DNA from: Candidatus Rhodoferax mariagerensis
GTDB taxonomy: Bacteria; Pseudomonadota; Gammaproteobacteria; Burkholderiales; Burkholderiaceae_C
Length of the DNA stretch: 64,000 nucleotides
Assembly (NCBI GenBank): GCA_016719055.1
Contig: JADKAW010000022.1
Span: 1-64,000, forward strand
Reading direction: 5' to 3'
Shown here: piece by piece, positions 1 to 7,649 of the stretch
Position numbering within the stretch: the stretch's first letter is position 1
Layout of the letters: each line of letters opens with the position of its first letter
Notes under the pieces: model-generated
What the model saw: the letters and a program-made list of their open reading frames with translations, nothing else
Database searches by the model: none
What the model was told of the DNA's origin: nothing
Position numbers and translations under genes: made by a program

Positions 1-47
1 ATGCCTTTTCCCTCGACGTCCTTCGCCACAACACGCCGCAAGCACCT

Positions 48-890
48 ATGCTTATGGTGAGTCTGGATAGATACTCAGGCGCAAGACCGCCCGATCTCAA
101 GAATCTAGGAGACACATTTGTAGTTTCGCGTCGCGTGGTTTCTGTTCCGCTCCAATGTGTAATCAAGGGATGGGGTGACGCTACGCGGGGCCACATGATC
201 TACGAACACCACATCGCACCGATGGATCACGCCGAGGCGGAACTGGGGGACCAATACAAGGTCGCCAGATACATTGGCCTTACGTCTCGGAACTGGCAGA
301 CCCGCTACCGCGAGCATCAGCGCGACGCACTGACAGGAAGCGAACTGCTTTTCCACACGACCCTCGCGTCGGTTCTACCGGTAGGCGGCATCAGCCAGGC
401 AGGGATGGGAGTGTTTGAGATCGTACGGCGGGGACTGAGCCTTACTTCCGAACTTCAGTATGTAAATCTGACTTTCGATGAGGCAATGCAGGTAGAGGAG
501 AAACTTGTAGAGCGCACATTGCATCCAGCAGGCTTGAACATGATCCCAGGCGGCTATGCAGGCATCAAGTTTCTACACACACTGGGCTTCCTCAATCGTG
601 CAAAGGCAACTGTTGAAGAACGCGACTTTGCTGCGGCGAAATATCTCCACCAACTTCCCCATCAACGAGGTCCTGCTCCATGGATATCAGACAGATGGCA
701 GAAGGATGAGTACTACGAGCAAGTAGTATTAAATCGATCCAACACTCTGAGTAAAGAACAGGTGCAACAGATTCGCAAGTTCGGAAATGAATGGAAATTC
801 AATCCAGACATTATCGCCAGACTCTCTGGCGCCAGCGAACGGCAAGTGCGAGATGTACTCAGTGGAAAGTACTACTCTCGTGTTAAATAG
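48..890 (+). CDS. GIY-YIG-like nuclease domain protein, integron cassette gene (possibly partial at left edge)
   Basis: The predicted protein is 280 residues. A stretch near residues 70-95 (YKVARYIGLTSRNW, then RYREHQRD) resembles the GIY-YIG nuclease core, with the following Arg and Glu/His in roughly the expected places. The last 45 residues (LSKEQVQQI..., then ARLSGASERQVRDVLSG) look like a small helix-turn-helix of the kind attached to homing endonucleases. This suggests a DNA-binding nuclease, but the assignment rests on motif reading only. ATG codons at 48 and 54 are candidate starts. The frame stays open to the window's left edge, so the gene could begin upstream. An attC-like site starts 13 bases after the stop, which makes this the first visible cassette of an array. 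Confidence 0.55.
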   Translation: MLMVSLDRYSGARPPDLKNLGDTFVVSRRVVSVPLQCVIKGWGDATRGHMIYEHHIAPMDHAEAELGDQYKVARYIGLTSRNWQTRYREHQRDALTGSELLFHTTLASVLPVGGISQAGMGVFEIVRRGLSLTSELQYVNLTFDEAMQVEEKLVERTLHPAGLNMIPGGYAGIKFLHTLGFLNRAKATVEERDFAAAKYLHQLPHQRGPAPWISDRWQKDEYYEQVVLNRSNTLSKEQVQQIRKFGNEWKFNPDIIARLSGASERQVRDVLSGKYYSRVK

Positions 891-902
891 TCGCAATGTG
901 AT

Positions 903-1031
903 GCCTAACCCCTCGCTCAAGCGGAGCGCCAACGGCAGGCCACCAGGCCCGGTCTGGCGGTACGCGGTACATTTTCGCCAGCCCGGGCCTGGCGTCCCAC
1001 CGTCGGTGCCCGGTTAGCTCGAACGTTAGAT
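903..1031 (+). repeat. attC recombination site of cassette 1
   Basis: The left core GCCTAAC (903-909) fits RYYYAAC and the right core GTTAGAT (1025-1031) fits GTTRRRY; the two are near-complementary. The inner part contains CGCTCAAGCGGA on the left and GGTTAGCTCGAAC on the right, as in many attC sites. It lies directly between two same-strand genes, and the next start codon follows six bases after the right core. The site is 129 bp, at the long end of the attC range. Confidence 0.8.
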
Positions 1032-1036
1032 TGCTT

Positions 1037-1615
1037 ATGCCACCTACAGACGCCACGCCGAAGACATCGCGGTTGCCGCTTTATCTTATTTTCGCCGCAA
1101 ACGCGATTACGTTCATCGTTTGGGTGTTTTTTGTCCTGAAACACTTGATCGATTATGTCAGGGCAAATTTTGTGGATATATTTGCTCTCCCAGAATTATT
1201 GGCGGCAGCTTCAAGTTTTGTCCTTGCATTTACCCCGTCATTTATCGTCATGGCGGTGTCCTTATATTGGTATCAGCGTTGGTACTCGTCTAATCGAAGC
1301 AAGCTGGCCCAAGAGCAGCTCGCCAATCTTTCCGACGCAAGGCAATCTCTCTTGGCTGCCGCTGTACAACTGGAAAGCTTCGAGCATGAACTTCGTGCAA
1401 AAAATGCACAATCCGAAAGACTAGATGCTGAGCTAGCGTCTCTCAGGTCATTGAATGCGGAGACCGCAGATGACCTTCAGAAGAAACTTTCTGCACTTGA
1501 AATTTTGAATAAGCGCAGCGTTTGGTTCGAGAGAATCCTAAGTTTTTCCATTGGTGTCGCTTCATCGCTAGTTGCGTCCTATGTATGGCAGTACGTCCAA
1601 ACACCACCTGGCTGA
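1037..1615 (+). CDS. Hypothetical membrane protein with coiled coil, integron cassette gene
   Basis: The protein is 192 residues. Two hydrophobic segments near residues 13-35 and 52-77 are followed by a charged, heptad-like helix at about 85-155 (KLAQEQLANLSDARQSLL...). A third hydrophobic segment at about 165-185 ends the chain. No enzyme motif is visible and I do not recognise the family. The ATG at 1037 is preferred over a TTG at 1031 because 1031 belongs to the preceding attC core. The gene lies alone between two attC sites, so it is a single-gene cassette. A membrane-anchored coiled coil could scaffold or sense something, but the sequence does not show its role. Confidence 0.7.
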   Translation: MPPTDATPKTSRLPLYLIFAANAITFIVWVFFVLKHLIDYVRANFVDIFALPELLAAASSFVLAFTPSFIVMAVSLYWYQRWYSSNRSKLAQEQLANLSDARQSLLAAAVQLESFEHELRAKNAQSERLDAELASLRSLNAETADDLQKKLSALEILNKRSVWFERILSFSIGVASSLVASYVWQYVQTPPG

Positions 1616-1624
1616 AGAAGCGCA

Positions 1625-1720
1625 ATCTAACCCTACGCTCAACGCGGACCGCCCAACAGCTGCGCTGTCGGGTGCCCTCCGGCCTTCGGCCTAAGGCGGC
1701 CGGTTAGCTCCACGTTAGAC
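1625..1720 (+). repeat. attC recombination site of cassette 2
   Basis: The left core ATCTAAC (1625-1631) and right core GTTAGAC (1714-1720) bracket a 96-bp imperfect palindrome with CGCTCAACGCGGACCGCC on the left and GGCGGCCGGTTAGCTC on the right. The arrangement matches the first attC site closely, including the CGGTTAGCTC stretch. The next gene starts six bases downstream. Confidence 0.82.
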
Positions 1721-1725
1721 CGTGC

Positions 1726-2301
1726 ATGGAAGCGATTCGCTTGCGTGAAGCCGGAAGACGGGACTACCGCGATCCCGTGCCCTTTCTGAGGCGCCTGCGT
1801 TTCATTGAACATCGCCTTCTGGTCGAGCCGCTGGACACGGAGGTGAGGTCCCTACGGACGAACAGGCTGAAAGAATGGCGGGAGGCCCGGCTGGGGGCAT
1901 TGTTCTGCCATGGCATGAGCGAACGGACAGGTCGGAAGGTTTTTCTGTCGAAGGGGGAGTTTGAGGACGCTGATTTCGTCGGGATGTGGTTCGATGGCGA
2001 CGTTCAGCACTTCGCGCCGGTTCAGATCAAGGAGCTCGTTCCGGAGGAGAGGAACGCTCGGGCCACGCTCGATGCGCTGGTGAAGGGCCTGTCCATGTAT
2101 AGCGGTCGCAACGACCTCACCGTCCTGCTTCACTTCAACAGACGAACTCACTTCAATCCCGAGTCCCTGGTGCTCCCGCCGCAGCTTCCCATTGCAGCCT
2201 TGTGGGTTCTTGCCTGCACCGACCCGACTCACTCGGAATGGGCGATCTGGGGGAACTTCCTTGAACAGGTAGAGGGCACAAGGTTTGCGTACCCGGTCTA
2301 A
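1726..2301 (+). CDS. Hypothetical protein, integron cassette gene, possible PD-(D/E)xK-like fold
   Basis: The protein is 191 residues, soluble, with no signal peptide or membrane segment. The region around residues 75-105 reads EFEDADFVGMWF, then HFAPVQIKEL. An acidic residue on a strand followed by a Q-x-K strand and a helix is the pattern of PD-(D/E)xK nuclease folds, but this is inference from a short motif. I do not recognise the family otherwise. The ATG at 1726 starts six bases after an attC core, and the TAA stop is embedded in the left core of the next attC, as is common for cassette genes. Confidence 0.65.
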   Translation: MEAIRLREAGRRDYRDPVPFLRRLRFIEHRLLVEPLDTEVRSLRTNRLKEWREARLGALFCHGMSERTGRKVFLSKGEFEDADFVGMWFDGDVQHFAPVQIKELVPEERNARATLDALVKGLSMYSGRNDLTVLLHFNRRTHFNPESLVLPPQLPIAALWVLACTDPTHSEWAIWGNFLEQVEGTRFAYPV

Positions 2302-2409
2302 CAGGTCGTTCGACGCGGACACGCAGCGGCATTGCGCCGCAAGCCGTGCACGTGAGCATACGTCTTGCGGCGCAATGCCGCTGCGCGCCGGTCAACTCCG
2401 ACGTTGAAC
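2296..2409 (+). repeat. attC recombination site of cassette 3
   Basis: The left core GTCTAAC (2296-2302) overlaps the stop codon of the preceding gene. The right core is GTTGAAC (2403-2409). The interior is a strong hairpin in which GCAGCGGCATTGCGCCGCAAG pairs almost perfectly with a mirror arm ending near 2385. Confidence 0.75.
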
Positions 2410-3140
2410 TAAACCGCTTCGCGGTGGTTTTTCTTCACCTGCCGCCACCGTGTCTGTTGGGTCGAGTGGGAGTTGACAAATTGAGCAAGACGGCGCATCC
2501 TTCAGTTTCTGGAGGACTTTTCCCGGCATACAGACTTGGAGCGCTAGTTTGTTGTCGAAAATGACTGCCAAGTGGGCCACTAGATGAGTCCCCTCGCCAT
2601 TGGTTGTCCAAAAGTTCGCCGATATCAGCGCCATTTCTGAGGGATGCCTAGCCGAGTTAGCATTGACCATGGCCTCTAGTTCGATACGGTTTGCCTGCCG
2701 CTAGGTGAGTTTTGGCTTTTGATTTACAGCAGAGGTGCTTTTGCTACTAAAAGCTCTTGTGCGGCGCCTTTGGAGGCTGTAATTGATAGTTTTCGAGCCA
2801 TAGGCGCAGGGATGACCGTCCAAGGGAGCCTTGTAGTGGTCATGCCATCACTTTTCACGATGCAAGATGAACCTTACATTCCCCTTTATATATAGTGTGT
2901 ACGCAGGTGCCCGTCACCTCGTCCACCTCCATCCACTCTGGTGGCGGTTTAGTCCAACAAGGTTTATCTTGCGCGGCTGGCTTCTCGGGTTTGAATCAGC
3001 GCATCGGCGCGCAAGATAAACGCTATTCGTTGCAGGTGCCCGTCCTCGTCCCCCCCCACACCGGGCGGTTTTTAAAAAGGTTTTTGGGGGGGCGCCGGGG
3101 TTGGAAGGGGGAGGGGGGGAAAAAAAAAAAATCAGCCCAC
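2410..3140. other. Cassette-like stretch with no supported gene
   Basis: About 730 bases follow the third attC without a convincing plus-strand gene. A minus-strand reading frame (2392-2634, about 80 residues) has fairly protein-like composition but no recognisable motif, and it would run into the attC, so I do not call it. The right part holds an attC-like palindrome at 2952-3035 and a homopolymer-rich tract at about 3040-3131 that may be a sequence error. Confidence 0.4.
2952..3035 (+). repeat. Probable attC site, divergent
   Basis: GTCCAAC at 2952-2958 fits the left attC core. GTTGCAG at 3029-3035 is a weak fit to the right core. Between them GTTTATCTTGCGCG (2962-2975) pairs exactly with CGCGCAAGATAAAC (3008-3021), giving the hairpin architecture of an attC about 84 bp long. 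It stands where an attC would be expected to separate the gene-poor cassette from the higBA cassette. Confidence 0.5.
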
Positions 3141-3160
3141 AGCAGTGGCGGTCCATCCGC

Positions 3161-3189
3161 TTGACACTATGCACGCCGCGCGTTATTAT
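3161..3189 (+). promoter_or_regulatory. Promoter of the higBA cassette
   Basis: TTGACA (3161-3166) and TATTAT (3184-3189) are separated by exactly 17 bases, a near-consensus sigma-70 promoter. The GTG start of higB is only eight bases past the -10 box, so transcription would start at or next to the start codon and the mRNA would be leaderless. Carrying its own promoter lets a toxin-antitoxin cassette be expressed anywhere in the array. Confidence 0.7.
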
Positions 3190-3197
3190 CGCCTCCC

Positions 3198-3479
3198 GTG
3201 CCTATAAAGAACTTCAAGTGCAAAGACACTCAAGCCCTCTTCGAGGGCAAGCGCGTGAAGCGCTGGGTAAATATCGAGCGTCCTGCCCTCCGCAAGCTCG
3301 CACAACTGGATTGGTCGGCAGTTCTTGACGATCTGAAAGTACCGCCCGGCAATGGACTCGAAGCGCTGAAAGACGACCGGAAGGGACAGCACAGTGTCCG
3401 CATCAATCAGCAGTGGCGCGTCTGCTTCGTCTGGACACCAGAAGGAGCCACAAACGTAGAGATCGTCGACTATCACTGA
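3198..3479 (+). CDS. higB: HigB/RelE-family toxin of a type II toxin-antitoxin system
   Basis: The 93-residue protein has the features of the HigB host-inhibition toxins: an N-terminal IKNFKCKDTQALFEG segment, a central LDDLKVPPGNGLEALKDDRKG region, and a C-terminal strand pair SVRINQQWRVCFVW followed by VEIVDYH. This family cleaves mRNA on the ribosome. It starts with GTG, with no Shine-Dalgarno sequence, immediately downstream of a strong promoter. The antitoxin gene follows after 11 bases, giving the toxin-first order typical of higBA. The pair is flanked by attC-type sites, so it is a cassette. Such systems are thought to stabilise chromosomal integron arrays. Confidence 0.88.
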   Translation: MPIKNFKCKDTQALFEGKRVKRWVNIERPALRKLAQLDWSAVLDDLKVPPGNGLEALKDDRKGQHSVRINQQWRVCFVWTPEGATNVEIVDYH

Positions 3480-3490
3480 AGGAAAAAGCA

Positions 3491-3790
3491 ATGCGCACTG
3501 TTCCACCTGTCTCGCCAGGCGAGATGCTTGAAGAAGAATTCCTCAAGCCACTTGGTCTTACGAAGTACCGCCTCGCAAAGGACATTGGCGTACCTGCACA
3601 GCGAATCGGCGAAATTGTCGCTGGCAAGCGTGCGGTCACAGCCGACACGGATCTTCGGCTTTGCCGCTACTTTGGTCTGAGCGACGGCTGGTGGTTGCGC
3701 GGGCAGGCCGCGTATGACACGGCCATTGCCAAGGAAGCACTCCAAAAGGAACTGGCTTCCATCCAAAGGTGTTCGCTCTTGGCAGCGTAG
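3491..3790 (+). CDS. higA: HigA-family antitoxin, XRE-type DNA-binding protein
   Basis: The 99-residue protein opens with PPVSPGEMLEEEFLKPLG, the signature start of HigA antitoxins. An XRE helix-turn-helix follows at about residues 25-65 (YRLAKDIGVPAQRIGEIVAGKR). The end (DGWWLRGQAAYDTAIAKEAL) is also typical of the family. It should neutralise the neighbouring HigB toxin and repress the shared promoter. An AAGGAAAA ribosome-binding site precedes the ATG. The attC site begins eight bases after the stop. Confidence 0.9.
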   Translation: MRTVPPVSPGEMLEEEFLKPLGLTKYRLAKDIGVPAQRIGEIVAGKRAVTADTDLRLCRYFGLSDGWWLRGQAAYDTAIAKEALQKELASIQRCSLLAA

Positions 3791-3798
3791 CGAGTGCG

Positions 3799-3853
3799 GT
3801 CTAACGAGTAAGGTTAGATCGTGCGAAGCCACGATCTGAACCGTTTGTTGGAC
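3799..3853 (+). repeat. attC site of the higBA cassette, compact 55-bp form
   Basis: The left core GTCTAAC (3799-3805) and right core GTTGGAC (3847-3853) enclose GGTT-AGATCGTG, a CGAAGC loop and CACGATCT-G-AACC. The arms pair perfectly except for one extra G on the right arm, which matches the extrahelical base that directs strand choice by the integrase. This is the most canonical attC in the window. Confidence 0.88.
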
Positions 3854-3885
3854 GAGCCCGATCCAAAGCGCAGGTAAGCACCTAG

Positions 3886-5476
3886 CAGCCTGTCGGACTA
3901 TAAACGCCACTGAAAATTCTTCTTTTGCTATTGATAGTGTAGTAATAAAGTTATAATGAACCTGGCTAAGAAGGATTTATACCAGCATGTCGAACTTCAT
4001 TCTGACTGACCGCAAGAACCCCCGACTACCTGCTGCCCCCATCAGTAGACGATTGGCTCACCCAGGACCATCTGGCACGCTTTGTCGTAGAAGTCATCGA
4101 TAGCCTCGATCTCTCCAATCTGACTCGCCAATATGCCGGTCGCGGCTCAAAGGCACACCATCCAGCGACCTTGCTGGCCATTTTGGTTTACGGTTATTCA
4201 ACCGGGGTGTTCTCAGCCAGCAAGCTGGAAATGGCCACCTACGACTCTGTGGCCTTTCGCTACATTGGCGCAGGCAGCCACCCCGACCATGACACCTTAG
4301 CCACCTTTCGTCGTCGCTTTATCGATGAACTCGCTGGCCTGTTTGTGCAAGTGCTGGAAATGGCCCGCGAGATGAAACTGCTCAAGATGGGTACGGTCTG
4401 TCTGGATGGCACCAAAGATTCACGCCAGCGCCTCGCGCCACAGCGCCCTCTCGCATGGCCACATCGTCAAGCTTTTGAAGAGCAGCTCAAGGCAGAAGTC
4501 CAGGAACTGCTGGCCCTGGCTGAGGCGGCCGACACAGCCAATGTCCCTGACGGCGCATGGCCTGCCCAAGAACTCAAGCTGCGCGAGACCGCCTCGCTGC
4601 CATGGCGGCAGCCAAGACCAAGATCGCACAGCGTGCGCAAAAGCGCTACGCCCGCGAGAAGGCCGAATTTGACAGAGAAGATGGGCAAGCGCCAAGCCAC
4701 GAAAGCTGATGAGACGGGCAAAAGCCACGCGGCCAAGACACCCACAGCCCCTCAACCGGGTGTGCGTGACGTGATCAGATCAACCTGACTGACGAAGAAG
4801 TCGCGCATCATGCCGGTGGCCGGTGGCGGTTTGAGCAGTGCTACAACGCACAGGCCGGGGTGGATGCCGACACGATGCTGGTGGTGGCCACCACCTTGAC
4901 CATAGCGCCCAATGACAAGAGAAGTCCAGCCGATGCTCAAAGTTCTGCAAGAGCAGCAAGCCAAGCTCAGGCACTGCCACCACCCTGGTTGCTGACACCG
5001 GCTATTGCAGTGAAAACAACGTCAACGCCTGTGAGGTGGCCAAGATCGTGCCTTTGATTGCCGTGGCCCGCCAAGACCATCACCCGCACTGGAGCGAACG
5101 TTTTACAGAGCCCGCGCCCCTGAAGGCAGATGCCACACCGATAGAGGCGATGGCACATCGTTTTGGCAACGTTGGCAGGCAGAGCTGCTTACGCTGTTCG
5201 CAAGCAAACGGTGGAGCCGGTGTTTGGCATCATCAAGTCGGTGATGAGGTTCAGGCAGTTCTCCTTGCGCGAGATTGAGCAAAGTCACTGGTGAATGGAA
5301 TCTGGTTTGCCTGGCCTGGAATGTCAAGCGCATGGCAGTATTGCGTCCAAAAAAGTTGGATAAGGGGGAAAATGCTTTGAGAAGGCTCAAAAAATTCGCA
5401 AAATCAATACCAAACTGCCTATATTTTGAGCAGATTGGAAATTTCAAAATTTTGAATCGCTAAGTCCGACAGGCTG
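3886..5476 (+). mobile_element. Decayed IS1182-type insertion sequence with 4-bp target duplication
   Basis: Perfect 14-bp terminal inverted repeats CAGCCTGTCGGACT (3886-3899) and AGTCCGACAGGCTG (5463-5476) bound a 1591-bp element. CTAG flanks both ends (3882-3885 and 5477-5480), a 4-bp target duplication. The only coding content is a broken transposase gene. The element sits between the higBA attC and the ridA-like gene, so it landed in the leader of the next cassette. Confidence 0.9.
3987..5463 (+). pseudogene. IS1182-family transposase, multiply frameshifted
   Basis: Joining successive frames gives a recognisable IS1182-type transposase. The N-terminus (DYLLPPSVDDWLTQDHLARF) is read out of frame with the ATG at 3987. 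The longest intact piece spans 4171-4440 (LAILVYGYSTGVFSASKLE, DTLATFRRRFIDELAGLF). Later pieces include a helical linker at 4480-4760, the VGGGFEQCYNAQAGVDADT-like core near 4820-4880, VADTGYCSENNVNACE-like residues near 5000, and a C-terminal domain (TGEWNLVCLAWNVKRM) at 5275-5463. At least five frame changes separate these pieces, so it cannot encode an active enzyme. Confidence 0.88.
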
Positions 5477-5504
5477 CTAGAAAATATCTTTAATTGTCAA
5501 CACC

Positions 5505-5891
5505 ATGAATCGCACGCTCATCAGTTCTGGTTCAACGTTCGAAGCCGAGATTGGCTACAGCCGGGCAGTAGTCCAAGGAGACTGGGTATTCGTATCCGGA
5601 ACGACCGGATTCGACTATTCAAATATGACCATCTCCGAAGGCCTTCCTGAGCAGACCGAGCAATGTTTGAAGAATATTGAATCAGCACTTGCACAAGCTG
5701 GTGCAAGCATGGCGGATGTCGTCAGAGTGACGTATGTGCTACCAAACGGTGGCGAGTTCAAAGACTGTTGGCCTGTGCTTCGCAAATACTTCGGATCTGT
5801 TCGCCCAGCAGCCATGATGATTTCTGCTGGCCTCGCCGATCCCCGAATGAGAATCGAAATTGAGGTCACTGCTCTCAGGCAGACAACGTAA
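5505..5891 (+). CDS. RidA (YjgF/YER057c/UK114) family protein, cassette gene
   Basis: The 128-residue protein matches the RidA family throughout: SRAVVQGDWVFVSGTTG near residue 20, a central helix (EQTEQCLKNIESALAQAGASMADVVRVTYVL), and the C-terminal signature RPAAMMISAGLADPRMRIEIEVTA. The Arg in the last segment (near residue 115) is the substrate-binding Arg of imine deaminases. RidA proteins hydrolyse reactive enamine/imine intermediates, but the real substrate here is unknown. The gene is followed 31 bases later by a left-half attC. Its upstream region has been split from the preceding attC by the IS1182-type element. Confidence 0.87.
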   Translation: MNRTLISSGSTFEAEIGYSRAVVQGDWVFVSGTTGFDYSNMTISEGLPEQTEQCLKNIESALAQAGASMADVVRVTYVLPNGGEFKDCWPVLRKYFGSVRPAAMMISAGLADPRMRIEIEVTALRQTT

Positions 5892-5922
5892 GTCAAATCG
5901 TCTTGGTCGTGCCTGCGGAGTC

Positions 5923-5962
5923 GTCCAACCCATCGCTCGCTCAACCCGGACGCTGTGCGCTG
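5923..5962 (+). repeat. Truncated attC site (left half only)
   Basis: GTCCAAC (5923-5929), then CATCGCTCGCTCAACCCGGACGC, closely matches the left halves of the attC sites at 903 and 1625. The right half is absent: sequence resembling a fructose PTS gene begins at about 5960. The array was therefore cut here by a deletion or illegitimate recombination. Confidence 0.6.
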
Positions 5963-6222
5963 GGCGTGGCCAATATCCCTGAGGGCACGATTTCTGTTTG
6001 CCGCCAAAGACCCGCTGCGGGTGATCCCGGCGCTGATGCTGGGCTCAGCCGTGGCCGGTGCGCTGTCGAGGGTGTTTGGCTGTGAATTGCGCGTACCGAA
6101 CGGCGGCGCGTTTGTGCTGCCGATTCCCAATGCGGTGCGTGTGGGGTTTCGATGGCGTTGTGGCGGGCGGGTCGTGCTCTGGCTTTGGGGGGCTGAAGAA
6201 GCCGCTGAAGGCTGTTTGACAG
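5960..6222 (+). pseudogene. Decayed 3' fragment of a fructose PTS EIIBC (fruA) gene, copy 1
   Basis: Frame pieces give VANIPEGTI, then FAAKDPLRVIPALMLGSAVAGALS and FGCELRVPNGGAFVLPIPNAV. These match the last transmembrane part of FruA-type EIIC, including its GITEGAIPFAAxDPLRVIP motif. One extra base near 5995 breaks the frame, and the sequence after 6140 is degraded although it still resembles the true C-terminus. The segment follows the truncated attC directly. Confidence 0.65.
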
Positions 6223-6240
6223 TGGATTTATAGTCTTTTT

Positions 6241-6290
6241 TGCCTCTAGCCCTTATGCAGTATGCGCAAGCAGCTATGATTAAAGTATCG
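6241..6290 (+). repeat. AGCCCTTAT-family short interspersed repeat
   Basis: CTCTAGCCCTTAT, a short spacer, then TGCGCAAGCAGCTATGATT. This is one of at least ten related copies in the window and occupies an otherwise empty stretch between two gene fragments. Confidence 0.6.
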
Positions 6291-6555
6291 TTTTAGGCGG
6301 ATTGACAGTTGGGCAGCAGCGTGCTGGGAGGAGGTCAGCACAGCGCAGGGGCGCGGCTTGCAGGGTGCATGTTCAATATATGGCGTATGGGATGCAGCAC
6401 CACAATAGCTGCAAAACCGCAGTTTTGACCTCACTGGGGCGAAAAAGCGGCTTAGTCAATCGCACAGGTCAATAATTTCCCAATCGACGGACACTGGCAG
6501 CAGCCAGCCGCACACGAATCGCTGACCCGTCCCCCAGCAACTCAGGATATCAACC

Positions 6556-6752
6556 ATGACAAACCCGCCGCCCTCCTCTGTCAAGCCCCGGCAGAGCCTG
6601 CCTGTGCGACTGATCAAAGGCCTGTTTGGCGTTCTGCTGGCGTTGTTGATCCTGTTCGAGGAATGGGGTTGGGAGCCGCTGCAGCGTGCGCTGGCCTGGG
6701 TCGGCCATCTGCCGGGCCTGCGCTGGATCGAGCGGCGCATTCAAGCGCAGCC
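6556..6752 (+). pseudogene. N-terminal fragment of a conserved membrane protein
   Basis: The frame from the ATG at 6556 encodes about 65 natural-looking residues: a basic N-terminus, a membrane segment (LFGVLLALLILFEEWGWEPL), and a helix ending in LRWIERRIQA. It resembles the start of a conserved Burkholderiales inner-membrane protein of unknown function. At about 6752 it runs out of frame into the second fruA fragment, so the gene lost its 3' part in the same rearrangement. Confidence 0.5.
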
Positions 6753-6943
6753 GTGGCCGGTGCGCTGTCGATGGTGTTTGGCTGCGAACTGCGGGTGCCG
6801 CATGGTGGCGCGTTTGTGCTGCCTATCCCGAATGCGGTGACGAATCTGGGGGTTTATCTGATGGCGATTGTGGCCGGGACAGTGGTGAGTGCTGTGGCCT
6901 TGGGTGCCCTCAAGCGTCCGTTGAGCGCAGCAGCGGTCAACTG
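6752..6943 (+). pseudogene. 3' fragment of fruA (PTS EIIBC), copy 2, intact C-terminus
   Basis: One frame encodes AVAGALSMVFGCELRVPHGG, FVLPIPNAVTNLGVYLMAIV and ALKRPLSAAAVN before a TGA at 6941-6943. This is the C-terminal end of a FruA-type EIIC. It overlaps in content with copy 1, so two versions of the same gene end lie about 780 bases apart. No start or EIIB domain is present. Confidence 0.65.
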
Positions 6944-7649
6944 AGGCCAAGTCAAGTGTGCTCAGGCTGACCAAACCTTCAAATAAGGGTCCATGCAGCG
7001 ATCAATGATGGAGATTGCCGCACGCGACTGCACCGCAGGCGCGTGTCATGGTGATCACGATGGAGCCGGACCTTGTATGTCAAATCAGCCTGTAGCCCTT
7101 GCCACATATGCGTGACAAGCTACATTATTGATAGTCAACAAACGTCTGTTTATTGCGCAAACCTACAGATGAAGACAAGCATTCATCCGAGCCATCCTGG
7201 TTCAATGTTGATGGCCAGTTGGGTAGCGGACAGCCGCCAAGCCAGCCTGCCAAATCAGATGTCTACTGCGCCAATGAGCCGACATATTTGGCCACTCCGG
7301 TCGGCAAATGCGTGATGGCAACCGGTGGCGCGCGGTGTGGTGAGTTCGTCTTGCGACAAAACCGGCTGCTTTTCGAGACCGATAGAAAATTTAACCGCAT
7401 GAACCGTACGAGCCCAAGTATCGTACCCAGAAAGCCCCCTCAATCCGCGTGCTGACTTTGGGTTTTGCCAAACCCGCAATTAGCCGCCCGGCGTGCCAAA
7501 TGCCAATCCATGGCATAGGGTGGGCGGGCGCAGTAGCGCAGCAGTCGCTCCAGTGCTGTGCGGTCTCTCGCTTCAATGCAGACACCGGCAGCGACCGAGA
7601 AGCCGCTGTGCTGGTATCGATTGGCTTGGTCACGACATCAGCCGACCTG
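6944..7649. other. Intergenic stretch with repeats, no supported gene
   Basis: No reading frame here has recognisable protein features. The stretch holds one AGCCCTT-family repeat (7087-7135). Near 7452-7476 it also holds a copy of GACTTTGGGTTTTGCCAAA, which recurs twice inside the neighbouring uvrA gene (about 8811-8827 and 9682-9699). Confidence 0.5.
7087..7135 (+). repeat. AGCCCTTAT-family short interspersed repeat
   Basis: CCTGTAGCCCTTGCCACATA, then TGCGTGACAAGCTACATTATTGATAG, a divergent member of the repeat family in the intergenic stretch downstream of uvrA. Confidence 0.5.

Noticed and set aside
1..5962. An integron integrase or attI site within the window
   Set aside because: No tyrosine-recombinase frame exists in this part; cassette orientation places intI to the left of the window.
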